Made by a program: the position numbers and the translations under genes. Below, in pieces: positions 9,842-18,629 of a stretch of 64,000 nucleotides of DNA (the first letter of the stretch is position 1; each line of letters starts with the position of its first letter). The notes beneath the pieces were generated by a model that did not search any database, was not told where the DNA came from, and saw only the letters and a program-made list of their open reading frames with translations. Source of the stretch: Saccharomyces uvarum (taxonomy: Eukaryota > Ascomycota > Saccharomycetes > Saccharomycetales > Saccharomycetaceae); the NCBI GenBank assembly GCA_947243795.1, contig OX365943.1:372001-436000 (forward strand), written 5' to 3'.

Positions 9842-10573
9842 GATGTATAGTCTGTCTTCACTCTTTTTGTCAATGTTTTTAAAGCAAAATTAAAATCTAA
9901 TTAAAAAATAATAACTGAACACCATGTACTCAGTGACGCTTCACATTAAACTTCAGAAATTGCAATATCTTGATGTTCCTTACGCATGGGATACTGGAGT
10001 TTCCCACTTAGAGGCTACCTAGGTATTGCCATGCCCTAGAGCTCGCTAGAAGGAGATGCCCGCCCTGCAAGAGAATCGAGGCAAGAACGAGGCTTGGGGC
10101 GCTGCCAGCAGAGTCGGGCTAGAGAGAACTCTGAGAGGTTCCCTGCCTACAGGCGCATTCACCTCCGGCTGGGTGGCCCACCATCTTTCAAAATCATTGA
10201 CAATCCGATGCGCCCCATGAACTGTTGAGTTTTTCACGCATGATATACCGGCCTTTTGTAGAAATAATGTTAAAGCATGGGTTTATTTGGTAGCATAAAT
10301 GTACGGATGTAAAAAAAAAAAATGATTACGTTTTTGCATTTTGCTTTTTCGCTCCTTTATAACATATATTGATACTGCAATTAATGTACGAGAGAAAGCA
10401 AATAGAAACTGGCACTATTGCGATTTTGATGCGATGAATTTGTTTTGTTTATTTTTTGGGTATTTGATTACATAAATATGTGTGTTATATCAGTAGAAAT
10501 AGAAAATAGTGGTTTCTTAATAGAAAGAGGCCCCTTATGCTTTAGAATATTTGTACTAGTCACTGAACATTGT
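9842..10573 (-). promoter_or_regulatory. RPS6A promoter with perfect Rap1 site and GC-rich island
   Basis: On the minus strand ACATCCGTACAT at 10310-10299 is a perfect match to the ribosomal-protein-type Rap1 site, with a weaker neighbour AAACCCATGCTT at 10284-10273. They sit about 430-470 bases upstream of the ATG. Between them and the gene lies an unusually GC-rich block, about 10021-10220 (104 of the first 180 bases are G or C by my count, against 16 of 60 in 10261-10320). The rest is AT-rich and also holds the RLM1 3' end. Confidence 0.7.
10299..10310 (-). promoter_or_regulatory. Rap1 binding site for RPS6A
   Basis: ACATCCGTACAT on the minus strand, matching all 12 positions of the ribosomal-gene form of the Rap1 site and followed on the plus strand by a run of A. 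Confidence 0.75.
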
Positions 10574-12583
10574 TCAAATCTTGCTCGAATTTTTCTCTCC
10601 CGAGATGTCGGTTGAGAAATTGAAGAATTTTGTACCTAATGGTGTTTGGGTAGTCTTGATATATGGAGTTAGCCCAGTATTTCCATTATATGAGGAGGCG
10701 GCAACATCATATGTGTTTGAATTGGGATGATTACCTATGTCTCCATCACTAGAATTATCAGGCATAGCAGCTCCACCTGCAGGTACCTCTTCGGTGTTGT
10801 TGTAGTAATTGGGGTTGTTGTTGGGGTTGTTGGTGTTGTTGGTGTTGTTCGGGTTGTTCGGGTTGTTCGGGTTGTTCGGGTTGTTCGGGTTGGAGGTCAT
10901 GTTCGTATGTATGGGAGGGAATGAACTAGCACTGTTCGTATTATAGGGTACTGCGTGTATGGGCCTGGCGCTGTTGGGCCCCATTGCCCAGTCTGAAAAC
11001 ATTGGCATTGATGAAACGTTTGGAGAATTGCTCATCAAATCATGTACGAACTTCGATGGTAATGAACCAGTTGGAGGACCATTGCTGTTTTCAGGACCCG
11101 AAAAGGTTGGAGGACGTCCCGTCAACGTTGTGGTTAGTGGGGCAGGTTGGCTTTGCTTTTTGAAAGGGAGCTGTTGATACTGTTGCGCTTGTCTTTGAGC
11201 TAAGAAAGAGGACGTATTTTGTTGAAAAGGCCCACCAGGAATATTGGATGGTTGCAGAGGGGTGGCAATATATGGTTGAGTTGCAGAGAAGAGAGGTGAA
11301 GAGCCATTTCCGAATGAATATGGATGATGGTGATTATTAGTAGTATTGTTAGTGGAAGACATGTTTGCATTGGGCAGTTTTATTACGACTCTACCATTGT
11401 TACCCTTTTGAAGAGTCAAGGGGCCTGAAGCAGACGCCGATAGCGGAGAAGCCTTACCAGATCGACTCGTCTTGTTTCCTTTTAAAATTTGCGAAGACCC
11501 TAAACTGTTTCCATTTCCTGATGTAGATGATGCGGAAGAAGGTTCACTTGTAATGGCAGAATTGCAGCTGAAGTTGTTGTTCGGGATTCTTACACGAAGC
11601 ACTGGTCTCACGGACAGTTTCCTTCTAGCTTTGACAGTGTGTTGAACTGAGTCTTCTAGTGAGTTAGGAGAGGACTGTGAGTAGCCGCTATTATCGATAT
11701 TACTATTGTTAAGTTTTTGATCCTGCTTAGGAGTTCTGGTGCTTGAGGCTGTAAATGGTTTACTATACTTATTTGGTGAGATGGAAATTGGTGGGCGACG
11801 GGTGTTGGATGAAGAGTTCTGGAAACTTGGCAACTTGGGGAAATCCATCGTGGAAGGAGAAGATGAACTGGATGAAGGTTGGTTGAGGTTGTACATGTTG
11901 TTGTGGTATGGTCTCGGTATACTTTGTTGTTGTTGTTGTTGTTGTTGTTGTTGCTGCTGCTGTTGCTGTGGAGATCTGTTATTGATCTGTAAAGGATCCG
12001 GTTTCAATCTCTTTAAGCGTTGTAAGGGCGGTAATGCATTCTCAGGATGTCGCTTACTATGGTCATTGCCGTCCATTTTCGAGATAAGCGTAGTGGGCGA
12101 CAATAGTTTCAATTGTGTATTCGATACTTGTCCGCCGGAAGATCTTGTATTCGCGTGTTGTTCCATTTGCAAATTGGTACGGCCCTCTTCTTCCTCTTCA
12201 TCCTCTTCATCGGCATCATTGTACACCTGCTTCATTGGAGTGACATTCTGTTTCGAAGGCTTATTAGCAATCGACGACCTCAGTAGTTCTTGGTTTATGT
12301 TCACAGATGCGTTTTTCTGGAAGTCTCCATAATCGGAGGGATCCTTCACTTCATGAAGAAGGTTTTTGTCATTCTGATAATGGTCAATCAGATCGCCCGT
12401 ATCCACGGAGGAAAACTCGTAGAAAGTGTTGTTGGAGCCCAGTATGATGACGGCTATATCCACTTGGCAAAGAACGGAGAGTTCATGAGCTTTTTTGAAA
12501 AGGCCGGCTTTACGCTTTATGAAGGTGACAGCCCTGTTTCTATCATCAGAAATCCTTTGAATCTCGATTTTGCGTCTACCCAT
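10574..12583 (-). CDS. RLM1: MADS-box transcription factor Rlm1 of the cell-wall integrity pathway
   Basis: MADS-box activator phosphorylated by the MAP kinase Slt2/Mpk1; it binds CTAWWWWTAG-type sites and induces cell-wall genes. The product is 669 residues (S. cerevisiae about 676). Residues 1-58 are a textbook SRF-type MADS domain beginning [11 protein letters not shown] and containing [19 protein letters not shown]. The remainder is low-complexity, rich in Ser, Asn, Pro and Gln, with 15 consecutive glutamines (codons at 11968-11924) and an Asn-Pro-Asn repeat near the C-terminus (about 10810-10893). An acidic block DEEDEEEEE lies near residue 125. Divergent from YPL088W. The repeats will vary in length between strains. 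Identity is secure. Confidence 0.96.
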   Translation of the reverse strand: MGRRKIEIQRISDDRNRAVTFIKRKAGLFKKAHELSVLCQVDIAVIILGSNNTFYEFSSVDTGDLIDHYQNDKNLLHEVKDPSDYGDFQKNASVNINQELLRSSIANKPSKQNVTPMKQVYNDADEEDEEEEEGRTNLQMEQHANTRSSGGQVSNTQLKLLSPTTLISKMDGNDHSKRHPENALPPLQRLKRLKPDPLQINNRSPQQQQQQQQQQQQQQQSIPRPYHNNMYNLNQPSSSSSSPSTMDFPKLPSFQNSSSNTRRPPISISPNKYSKPFTASSTRTPKQDQKLNNSNIDNSGYSQSSPNSLEDSVQHTVKARRKLSVRPVLRVRIPNNNFSCNSAITSEPSSASSTSGNGNSLGSSQILKGNKTSRSGKASPLSASASGPLTLQKGNNGRVVIKLPNANMSSTNNTTNNHHHPYSFGNGSSPLFSATQPYIATPLQPSNIPGGPFQQNTSSFLAQRQAQQYQQLPFKKQSQPAPLTTTLTGRPPTFSGPENSNGPPTGSLPSKFVHDLMSNSPNVSSMPMFSDWAMGPNSARPIHAVPYNTNSASSFPPIHTNMTSNPNNPNNPNNPNNPNNTNNTNNPNNNPNYYNNTEEVPAGGAAMPDNSSDGDIGNHPNSNTYDVAASSYNGNTGLTPYIKTTQTPLGTKFFNFSTDISGEKNSSKI
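10810..10893 (-). repeat. Nine-base tandem repeat encoding Asn-Pro-Asn in RLM1
   Basis: On the plus strand the unit GTTGTTCGG or close variants (GTTGTTGGG, GTTGTTGGT) recurs, with five near-identical consecutive copies at the 10845-10893 end. It encodes NPN and NTN units in RLM1. The near-identity of adjacent copies points to recent expansion. Confidence 0.85.
11924..11968 (-). repeat. CAA/CAG microsatellite encoding polyglutamine in RLM1
   Basis: Fifteen codons, read on the plus strand as TTG and CTG triplets: a pure TTG block followed by a mixed CTG/TTG block. Confidence 0.95.
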
Positions 12584-13588
12584 TATGGAACTATATGTTG
12601 CTCTATAATATAATGTAGCGACTTTTTAGTTTATGTTTTTCTTTTCACGCTTTTGTTCCGGGAGGAATATTCACCACACAACGTAATAGAAACCTTGAAA
12701 AAACAAAAGTTAAAAGTGCTAATTCTGCTAGTTCGGCTTTCAATCGCTTTCAGTAAGTAAGCGTGAGTCGGCCAGTAGCAATGTTTAGTTCTGATTTGTA
12801 TGAGCTTGTTGGACGGTCTAGAACAGGCTAATTCGTGCTTACGTTTCTTTTTGTCTCGCCTTTAACAGTTTTGACTAAGGGAAGATCATGCCTGTTTCTA
12901 TAATTAGCTTCTACCTCTTCGCTTTTTATTTTTTTTTTATCTTTGTTTTCAGATTTAAATTTTTTCTCTTTCATGGCTTGGCGTTCATCACCCGGAGGTG
13001 AAAAGGTGGCGGCGTTGAGAAAGCGCAGTGATAAGAACAGAGGAACAACGGCATATCAAGAAGCTCCAAGTGGCTTTAAGTGGCAGTTAGGCAATCTCTG
13101 CCGTTATGTAAGCTGTGTACTACACCCGCCAGTATCTTGCTGTAGAGGTCGTGCAAAATGTCTTTTGGCTGTGTATTCTGTCCGATAACAATTGGGTTTC
13201 GCGGACTTGCCGAGCTGGGAGACGAAGATGTCGCTTGCTTGACCTTTGCTGTGTCGTGGCGTGGGTTTCTTGGTATCTAATTTTCTTACGTAAGGTAAGA
13301 AAGGGTGGTGCTAACTGCACATCGTATGCGCTATGTATTCCAAATACCGGCAATGCGCGGTAGGGTACGTTGAACCGCTTATGCTGATGCTGAAAACGAT
13401 ACCGCAATGTTTACACATGGGCCTATACGATGAAGCCTTCCAATTATAAAAACCCGCGAGCGTGCTGCTGCACATATATAAACTCAACGCACCGCTTCTA
13501 CTGTATATAAGCTTGGATATAGCAATTACCCAATTATCTTGGTGGCCTTTCTGTAAACCACATATAGTAACATACACTAGGGAGAACG
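12584..13588. promoter_or_regulatory. RLM1-YPL088W divergent promoter region
   Basis: A 1,005-base gap between divergent genes. A perfect palindromic Yap-family site TTACGTAA lies at 13286-13293 inside the ten-base palindrome CTTACGTAAG. A TGACTAA, the other common Yap1 half-site arrangement, is at 12872-12878. For YPL088W a TATATAAA box is at 13475-13482 and a second, TATATAAG, at 13503-13510. Short frames exist here on both strands but none looks like a protein. Confidence 0.6.
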
Positions 13589-14617
13589 ATGGGTTTGGTT
13601 AAGCAAGTAAGACTGGGCGACTCGGGTCTAAAGATATCGCCCATTGTGATTGGATGTATGTCGTACGGTTCTAAGAAATGGGCAGATTGGGTCATCGAAG
13701 ACAAAGCCCAGATTTTCAAGATCTTGAAGCATTGTTACGATAACGGTCTGCGCACTTTTGACACGGCAGATTTCTACTCCAATGGTTTGAGCGAAAGAAT
13801 TATTAAGGAGTTTCTGGAGCATTACAACATCAAAAGAGAAACGGTGGTCATTATGACCAAGATTTTTCTCCCAATTGACGAAACACTGGATTTGCATCAC
13901 AATCTCACACTCAGTGAGGTTGAAGAATTAGAGTTGACCAACCAAAGAGGATTGTCCAGAAAACACATAATCGCTGGTGTGAAGAACTCCGTGGAAAGAC
14001 TGGGCACATACATAGATCTTTTGCAAATCCATAGATTAGACCCTGAAACGTCAATGAAGGAGATCATGAGGGCGCTGAATGACATTGTCGAAGCAGGCGA
14101 CGTCAGGTACATCGGAGCCTCGAGCATGCTCGCAACCGAATTTGCAGAGCTGCAGTTTATTGCAGACAAATATGGCTGGTTCCAGTTCATCTCTTCGCAA
14201 TCTTACTACAATCTGCTCAACCGTGAGGACGAGCGCGAGTTGATCCCTTTTGCCAAGAGACACAACATCGGTTTACTCCCATGGTCTCCTAACGCAAGGG
14301 GTTTCCTAACAAGACCCTTGGACAAAGCCACAGACAGACAGAAGAGTGACCCGACCATCAAATCGTTGAAATTGGACGCTCTCGAGGACGATCAGATGGA
14401 AATCATCAACCGTGTGGAGAAGATTTCTAGGGACAAGAATGTCTCCATGGCCACGATCTCTATCGCGTGGATGCTGCACAAGGGCTGCAACCCCATTGTG
14501 GGCTTGAACTCTACTTCAAGGGTGGATGAAGCGATTGCCGCACTACGGGTCACATTAACAGAGGATGAGGTCAAATACCTTGAAGAGCCCTACAAACCTA
14601 AGATGCAAGTATGCTAG
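13589..14617 (+). CDS. YPL088W: Putative aryl-alcohol dehydrogenase, aldo-keto reductase
   Basis: NADP-dependent aldo-keto reductase related to the yeast AAD family; substrate unproven. It has 342 residues, the S. cerevisiae length, and the AKR catalytic tetrad is readable: D58 and Y63 in FDTADFYSNG, K91 in MTKIFLP and H148 in LLQIHRLD. The start of the eight-stranded barrel (LGDSGLKISPIVIGCMSYGS) and the cofactor-binding end (SIAWMLHKG then NPIVGLNS) are intact. Upstream are TATA boxes and a perfect Yap-type palindrome at 13286, consistent with oxidative or aldehyde stress control known for this gene in S. cerevisiae. Identity as this ortholog rests on synteny between RLM1 and YDC1. Confidence 0.94.
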   Translation: MGLVKQVRLGDSGLKISPIVIGCMSYGSKKWADWVIEDKAQIFKILKHCYDNGLRTFDTADFYSNGLSERIIKEFLEHYNIKRETVVIMTKIFLPIDETLDLHHNLTLSEVEELELTNQRGLSRKHIIAGVKNSVERLGTYIDLLQIHRLDPETSMKEIMRALNDIVEAGDVRYIGASSMLATEFAELQFIADKYGWFQFISSQSYYNLLNREDERELIPFAKRHNIGLLPWSPNARGFLTRPLDKATDRQKSDPTIKSLKLDALEDDQMEIINRVEKISRDKNVSMATISIAWMLHKGCNPIVGLNSTSRVDEAIAALRVTLTEDEVKYLEEPYKPKMQVC

Positions 14618-15045
14618 CACCGCATCCCCGTAACTTTATATAGAAAGCTAAATAACTAAAGTTAATACTTATCACAAAATGACCCGTTGATTTGCGCCAC
14701 GTACGATTAGCCATCCCGCTTGCATTTTATTTTTCCCTTTTTTTAATCGCTCGTTCCCGAGGAATGGCACAACCTGCACCAAACATGCGCCAGCTTTTCG
14801 GAATCAGGGGATTGAATTTCCCGGAAGTGACTTACCTATCAGTTTCTTTTTATATGCCTTATTTGCAAGTGTGCCTTTTCTAAGTTAGGTTCGAAGTCTC
14901 TTGTTTTGTACTGGTTGGTAGTGAATTAAGGGAAAAGTAATTATCTTGTCGTCTGCACTGCTCCTCATTTTCTGAGTACAAGCATAAAAATTATAGCAGA
15001 AAGCTAGTAAACTCTCAAGAAGGGATAAAAAAGAAAAAAAGAAGA
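14618..15045 (+). promoter_or_regulatory. YPL088W 3' region and YDC1 promoter
   Basis: A 428-base non-coding gap. A purine-rich stretch (AAAAAAGAAAAAAAGAAGA) lies immediately before the YDC1 ATG. I see no convincing specific factor site or hidden gene. Confidence 0.4.
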
Positions 15046-15999
15046 ATGTTGTTCAGTTGGCCTTATCCAGAAGCCCCAATTGAAGGTTACTGGGGCAAAC
15101 CTACCTCGTTGATCGATTGGTGCGAGGAAAACTATGTTGTGTCTCCCTATATTGCCGAATGGTCGAATACTTTCACGAATAGTATATTTTTAATGACTGC
15201 CTTTTATTCTACATACAGTGCTTGGCGTAATAAACTGGAAACGAGGTTTGTATTGATAGGACTGGGGTTCTCGCTGGTCGGTATTGGTTCGTGGTTGTTC
15301 CACATGACTTTACAATACCGTTACCAACTATTGGACGAATTACCAATGCTATATGCAACCATCATCCCATCGTGGAGCATTTTCGCAGAAACTCAAGAAC
15401 TATTGATCAAAGATGAAAAAAAGAGAAAGGAAAGCTCATTTAGAATCCAAATGGTCATTTCTTTTATTATGTGTGGCATAGTCACTGTTTTGACTTGGCT
15501 GTACGTCGTCGTTCAACAACCCGCGATTTTCCAAGTCCTTTATGGTATATTGACCGTTTTAGTGGTGATTCTTTCTGGTTTACTGACCTTCAACCACGTC
15601 CATGACCCGGTCGCTAAGAAGAATCTTTTCATTACTATGGTTATGGGTATGGTGCCCTTTGTCATTGGGTTCATTTTCTGGCAACTAGATATTCACTTAT
15701 GTTCTTTTTGGATCTACATAAGAAGAACGTATTTGGCCTTGCCACTTGGTATCTTTTTGGAACTACATGCTTGGTGGCATCTTTTGACCGGTACAGGTGT
15801 CTACATCTTTGTCGTGTATTTGCAATATCTAAGGATACTGACTCATGGAAATGCAGATGAGTTTGTGTTCATTTGGAGGTGGAGGTTTTTCCCCGAATTG
15901 GTTAGAAAGGGTTTGCCAATTGGCACCTCTTACTCAACCGAGTATATGGGACCAATTGTCAATGTACAACCAGCTAACGAAACAAAAAAGAACAACTGA
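15046..15999 (+). CDS. YDC1: Alkaline dihydroceramidase Ydc1
   Basis: ER membrane hydrolase that cleaves dihydroceramide to dihydrosphingosine and a fatty acid, with weak reverse ceramide-synthase activity; paralog of YPC1. The product is 317 residues, the yeast length. The alkaline ceramidase family signature is present at the N-terminus ([27 protein letters not shown] in part, residues 9-35), followed by about seven hydrophobic segments between residues 45 and 275. Likely metal-binding histidines occur in [19 protein letters not shown] (near 83-101) and [11 protein letters not shown] (near 241-251). The protein ends KKNN, a KKXX-type ER retrieval signal. It converges on ELP3. Confidence 0.95.
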   Translation: MLFSWPYPEAPIEGYWGKPTSLIDWCEENYVVSPYIAEWSNTFTNSIFLMTAFYSTYSAWRNKLETRFVLIGLGFSLVGIGSWLFHMTLQYRYQLLDELPMLYATIIPSWSIFAETQELLIKDEKKRKESSFRIQMVISFIMCGIVTVLTWLYVVVQQPAIFQVLYGILTVLVVILSGLLTFNHVHDPVAKKNLFITMVMGMVPFVIGFIFWQLDIHLCSFWIYIRRTYLALPLGIFLELHAWWHLLTGTGVYIFVVYLQYLRILTHGNADEFVFIWRWRFFPELVRKGLPIGTSYSTEYMGPIVNVQPANETKKNN

Positions 16000-16339
16000 T
16001 TAACGATTTGCGCTTCATTTGATGTTTTTTTTTAAAATCTACATATATGTATGTACGTATATAAAACAGTACACGTGTGACTGACCCATTGTGAATCTTT
16101 GTATATAGGTATGTGACTAACCCATAGATCAACACTTCTTTATTGTTTTATTTCCTTTTTATATGATCCTAACTGAAATTTATGTTTAACTCCTCAAAAT
16201 ACATTTTTTTCCTAAGAATGAACTCCGAGATGCCTTCGATTTGAAAACAATTAATAAATGAATAGTATAGACAATTATTTACTTAAATAAAGTTAATTTC
16301 CGTTTAAAGCGGCAGCGACAGACAACAACCTATCAGCCC
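16000..16339. other. Convergent YDC1-ELP3 region with a perfect origin core
   Basis: AT-rich convergent gap. ATTTATGTTTA at 16178-16188 matches all 11 bases of the ARS consensus (WTTTAYRTTTW); counting the flanks it fits about 14 of 17 positions of the extended form. Convergent AT-rich gaps are a usual location for yeast origins. Whether it fires cannot be told from sequence. Confidence 0.45.
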
Positions 16340-18013
16340 TTAAATTTTCTTAGACATGTATGGACCGTCTAATTCATAACCTAGCTTACCGTAGTAATTT
16401 CTTACACCTACACCAGAAATAACAGAAATCTTCTCTGAGCCATGCTCTTCCTTGGAAATTCTTTCAGCTTCCTCCATCAATAAAGTTCCGAAACCTTGAT
16501 GCTGGAACTTACGCGGATCCCTTGAATGTAGCGGAACCACAGAACCGTAAACGTGCAATTCTCTAACGATAGAAGTTCTTTGCGCAGTGAATTCCTTTCT
16601 ATATGTATATTTCTTTGAAGCCTTTCTTAGTCTTAGTAAACCGATCAATATATCCTTCTTTGGATCTTCGTATGATAAGAATGTTTCCCAACCACCATTC
16701 GCGTAGTAATCTCTTCTGATTAGCTCTACTTGGTCTGGCTGAACTTTATGATGCACTTCTTGGATACCAACTTCCCTAGTACGGACGTCTCTACAGGTTG
16801 TACCCAAATCCTTCATTCTAGCTAATGCTAATTCTCTCAAGTTACCATTATCAACACCGGAGGTGACTAAGGGCATTGGGATATCTCTTTGAACACGATA
16901 GATTCTTGTCCATGGGGGCACTAATGCCAGAATTCTAGCAACCAAATCTACCAAAGCGTTGGCGCTGTATGACTTGTACCTACCCGTTTTCCAAAGTTCG
17001 TATAAACCTGTACCTCTAATAACCAAAGTTGGATAAATCTTCAACCCATCGGTCCTGAAATCTGGATTCTCAAAATACTCCTTAAATTGCTCAATATCTC
17101 TTTCCATCCCAACATTTGGTAGGTCAGGCATCATGTGAGAAACAACTTTGTAACCAGCATCTTTAGATACAGCAAAAGTTTCACAAACGGATCTAACAGT
17201 ATGCCCTCTATTAGTATCACGAGCAACGTCTTCGTATAATGACTGAACACCAATTTCCAGTCTAGTACAACCATATTTTAACATATCGTCCAGATGTGTT
17301 TGCGTACAGTAATCAGGTCTAGTTTCAATGGTTATACCCACACACTTTGTTAAACTTTGTTGTGAATAAAGGATAGCTTCATCGATATCATTACCATTGA
17401 ATCCAGAGAGTGCATTATGCAATTTAACAATAAAATCTTCACGGTACTCTTTTGGCAGAGACATGAATGTGCCACCCATGAGAACGTATTCAACCTTATC
17501 AATAGAATGTCCCAACTGTTTTAGTTGTTCCACTCTACCACGTGCTTGTTCATAAGGGTCGTAACGAGCCCTGATGGCACGCATCGAAGTTGGTTCATAG
17601 CCTGTATAAGATTGTGTAGAATACTCAAAATCTGAGTCTGGACCACCAGGACAGTAAACACAGATATTACCTGTGTATGCGATGTGAGGGCAACGGTGCG
17701 GCTTACACATAACAGCCACAACAGCGATACCTGATGCTGTTCTAACTGGCTTAGCCTTTAATTTAGGCAATAAATATTTCTTGTATTGATCTGGGATAGA
17801 GTTGATAATATCGGTTAGCCTCGGTTGTTGCTTCAGTTTATACTTTTTCGAGAATTTAGTAATTAACCCGTTTAAGTTAATCTCTCTGGTTGTTCCCGAG
17901 GTTAAAGAGTCTGTTAACTCTAATGTAATATCAGCACAACATTGTATAAATCTTTCCTTTTCAGGAGCCAGCTTTTTTTTGTTGGTTTTTGGGCCTTTAC
18001 CATGACGAGCCAT
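16340..18013 (-). CDS. ELP3: Elongator catalytic subunit Elp3 (tRNA wobble-uridine modification)
   Basis: Radical-SAM/acetyltransferase subunit of Elongator, which forms cm5U-derived modifications at U34 of tRNAs. The 557-residue product has the full architecture. The N-terminal basic segment is followed by the radical-SAM cluster cysteines C108, C118 and C121 in [14 protein letters not shown]; the SAM domain runs to about residue 380. A GNAT acetyltransferase domain follows (about 390-557), with the acetyl-CoA-binding QHQGFG motif near 515 and NYYGKLGY near 540. Length equals S. cerevisiae Elp3, and conservation is very high. Start ATG 18013-18011. It shares a 616-base divergent promoter with SEC16. 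Confidence 0.98.
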   Translation of the reverse strand: MARHGKGPKTNKKKLAPEKERFIQCCADITLELTDSLTSGTTREINLNGLITKFSKKYKLKQQPRLTDIINSIPDQYKKYLLPKLKAKPVRTASGIAVVAVMCKPHRCPHIAYTGNICVYCPGGPDSDFEYSTQSYTGYEPTSMRAIRARYDPYEQARGRVEQLKQLGHSIDKVEYVLMGGTFMSLPKEYREDFIVKLHNALSGFNGNDIDEAILYSQQSLTKCVGITIETRPDYCTQTHLDDMLKYGCTRLEIGVQSLYEDVARDTNRGHTVRSVCETFAVSKDAGYKVVSHMMPDLPNVGMERDIEQFKEYFENPDFRTDGLKIYPTLVIRGTGLYELWKTGRYKSYSANALVDLVARILALVPPWTRIYRVQRDIPMPLVTSGVDNGNLRELALARMKDLGTTCRDVRTREVGIQEVHHKVQPDQVELIRRDYYANGGWETFLSYEDPKKDILIGLLRLRKASKKYTYRKEFTAQRTSIVRELHVYGSVVPLHSRDPRKFQHQGFGTLLMEEAERISKEEHGSEKISVISGVGVRNYYGKLGYELDGPYMSKKI

Positions 18014-18629
18014 CTTCCTGGTATGTTTTTGGTAGTGCTCTGTGTGTTTCCAAAGCTCTAGTTACCTCAGAATATTGCAGTTTCTCAATGAGATGAGCTA
18101 ACTAAATTTCAAATTTTTCTGACGATTTTTTTTCCCATGGGCTCTTGCTAGCGACAGTAAATACTACAAGGTGAAAAAAGGGAAGTATGGAAGTAATAGA
18201 AGGATGCCGTCAGTGACCACGCTGTAATTTACTTAAAAATGAATACATTCCAAAAACATGGAGAAGTGTTGACCGAAGCTCTAGATCTATTTTACCTGTG
18301 ATTTTGTCTTTTTATGCGACATTGTTGAATATTATCCTAAAGCGTACAAAGTGATCAATACTATATGACCCAAATTTCAAATTTCAAGCGATCAGTACAG
18401 GTACAAGTGGCATTTTCACTTACATGTAAACTAACAAGCAAGAAAGGGTTACTAACACTGTGTCCTAGATTTGTAATCATCCAATATCTGCAATCTCTCT
18501 GTTTGAGAAAAACTACGAGAGCAATTGGTAGCATCAATTCTGTTTCATATAGGTAATCAACGAACCATAATCGAGGAAAAACGTTGGGCCTACCGTTTCG
18601 TATAGCTTTCATTAAATAACGTTTCAAAA
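18014..18629. promoter_or_regulatory. ELP3-SEC16 divergent promoter region
   Basis: A 616-base divergent gap. It holds poly-T/poly-A tracts (for example around 18123-18133) typical of yeast nucleosome-depleted regions. I find no specific motif I would defend and no hidden gene. Confidence 0.4.

Noticed and set aside
11739-12332. 197-codon plus-strand frame opposite RLM1 with a cysteine run
   Set aside because: The cysteines are the antisense reading of the glutamine repeat; no protein features.
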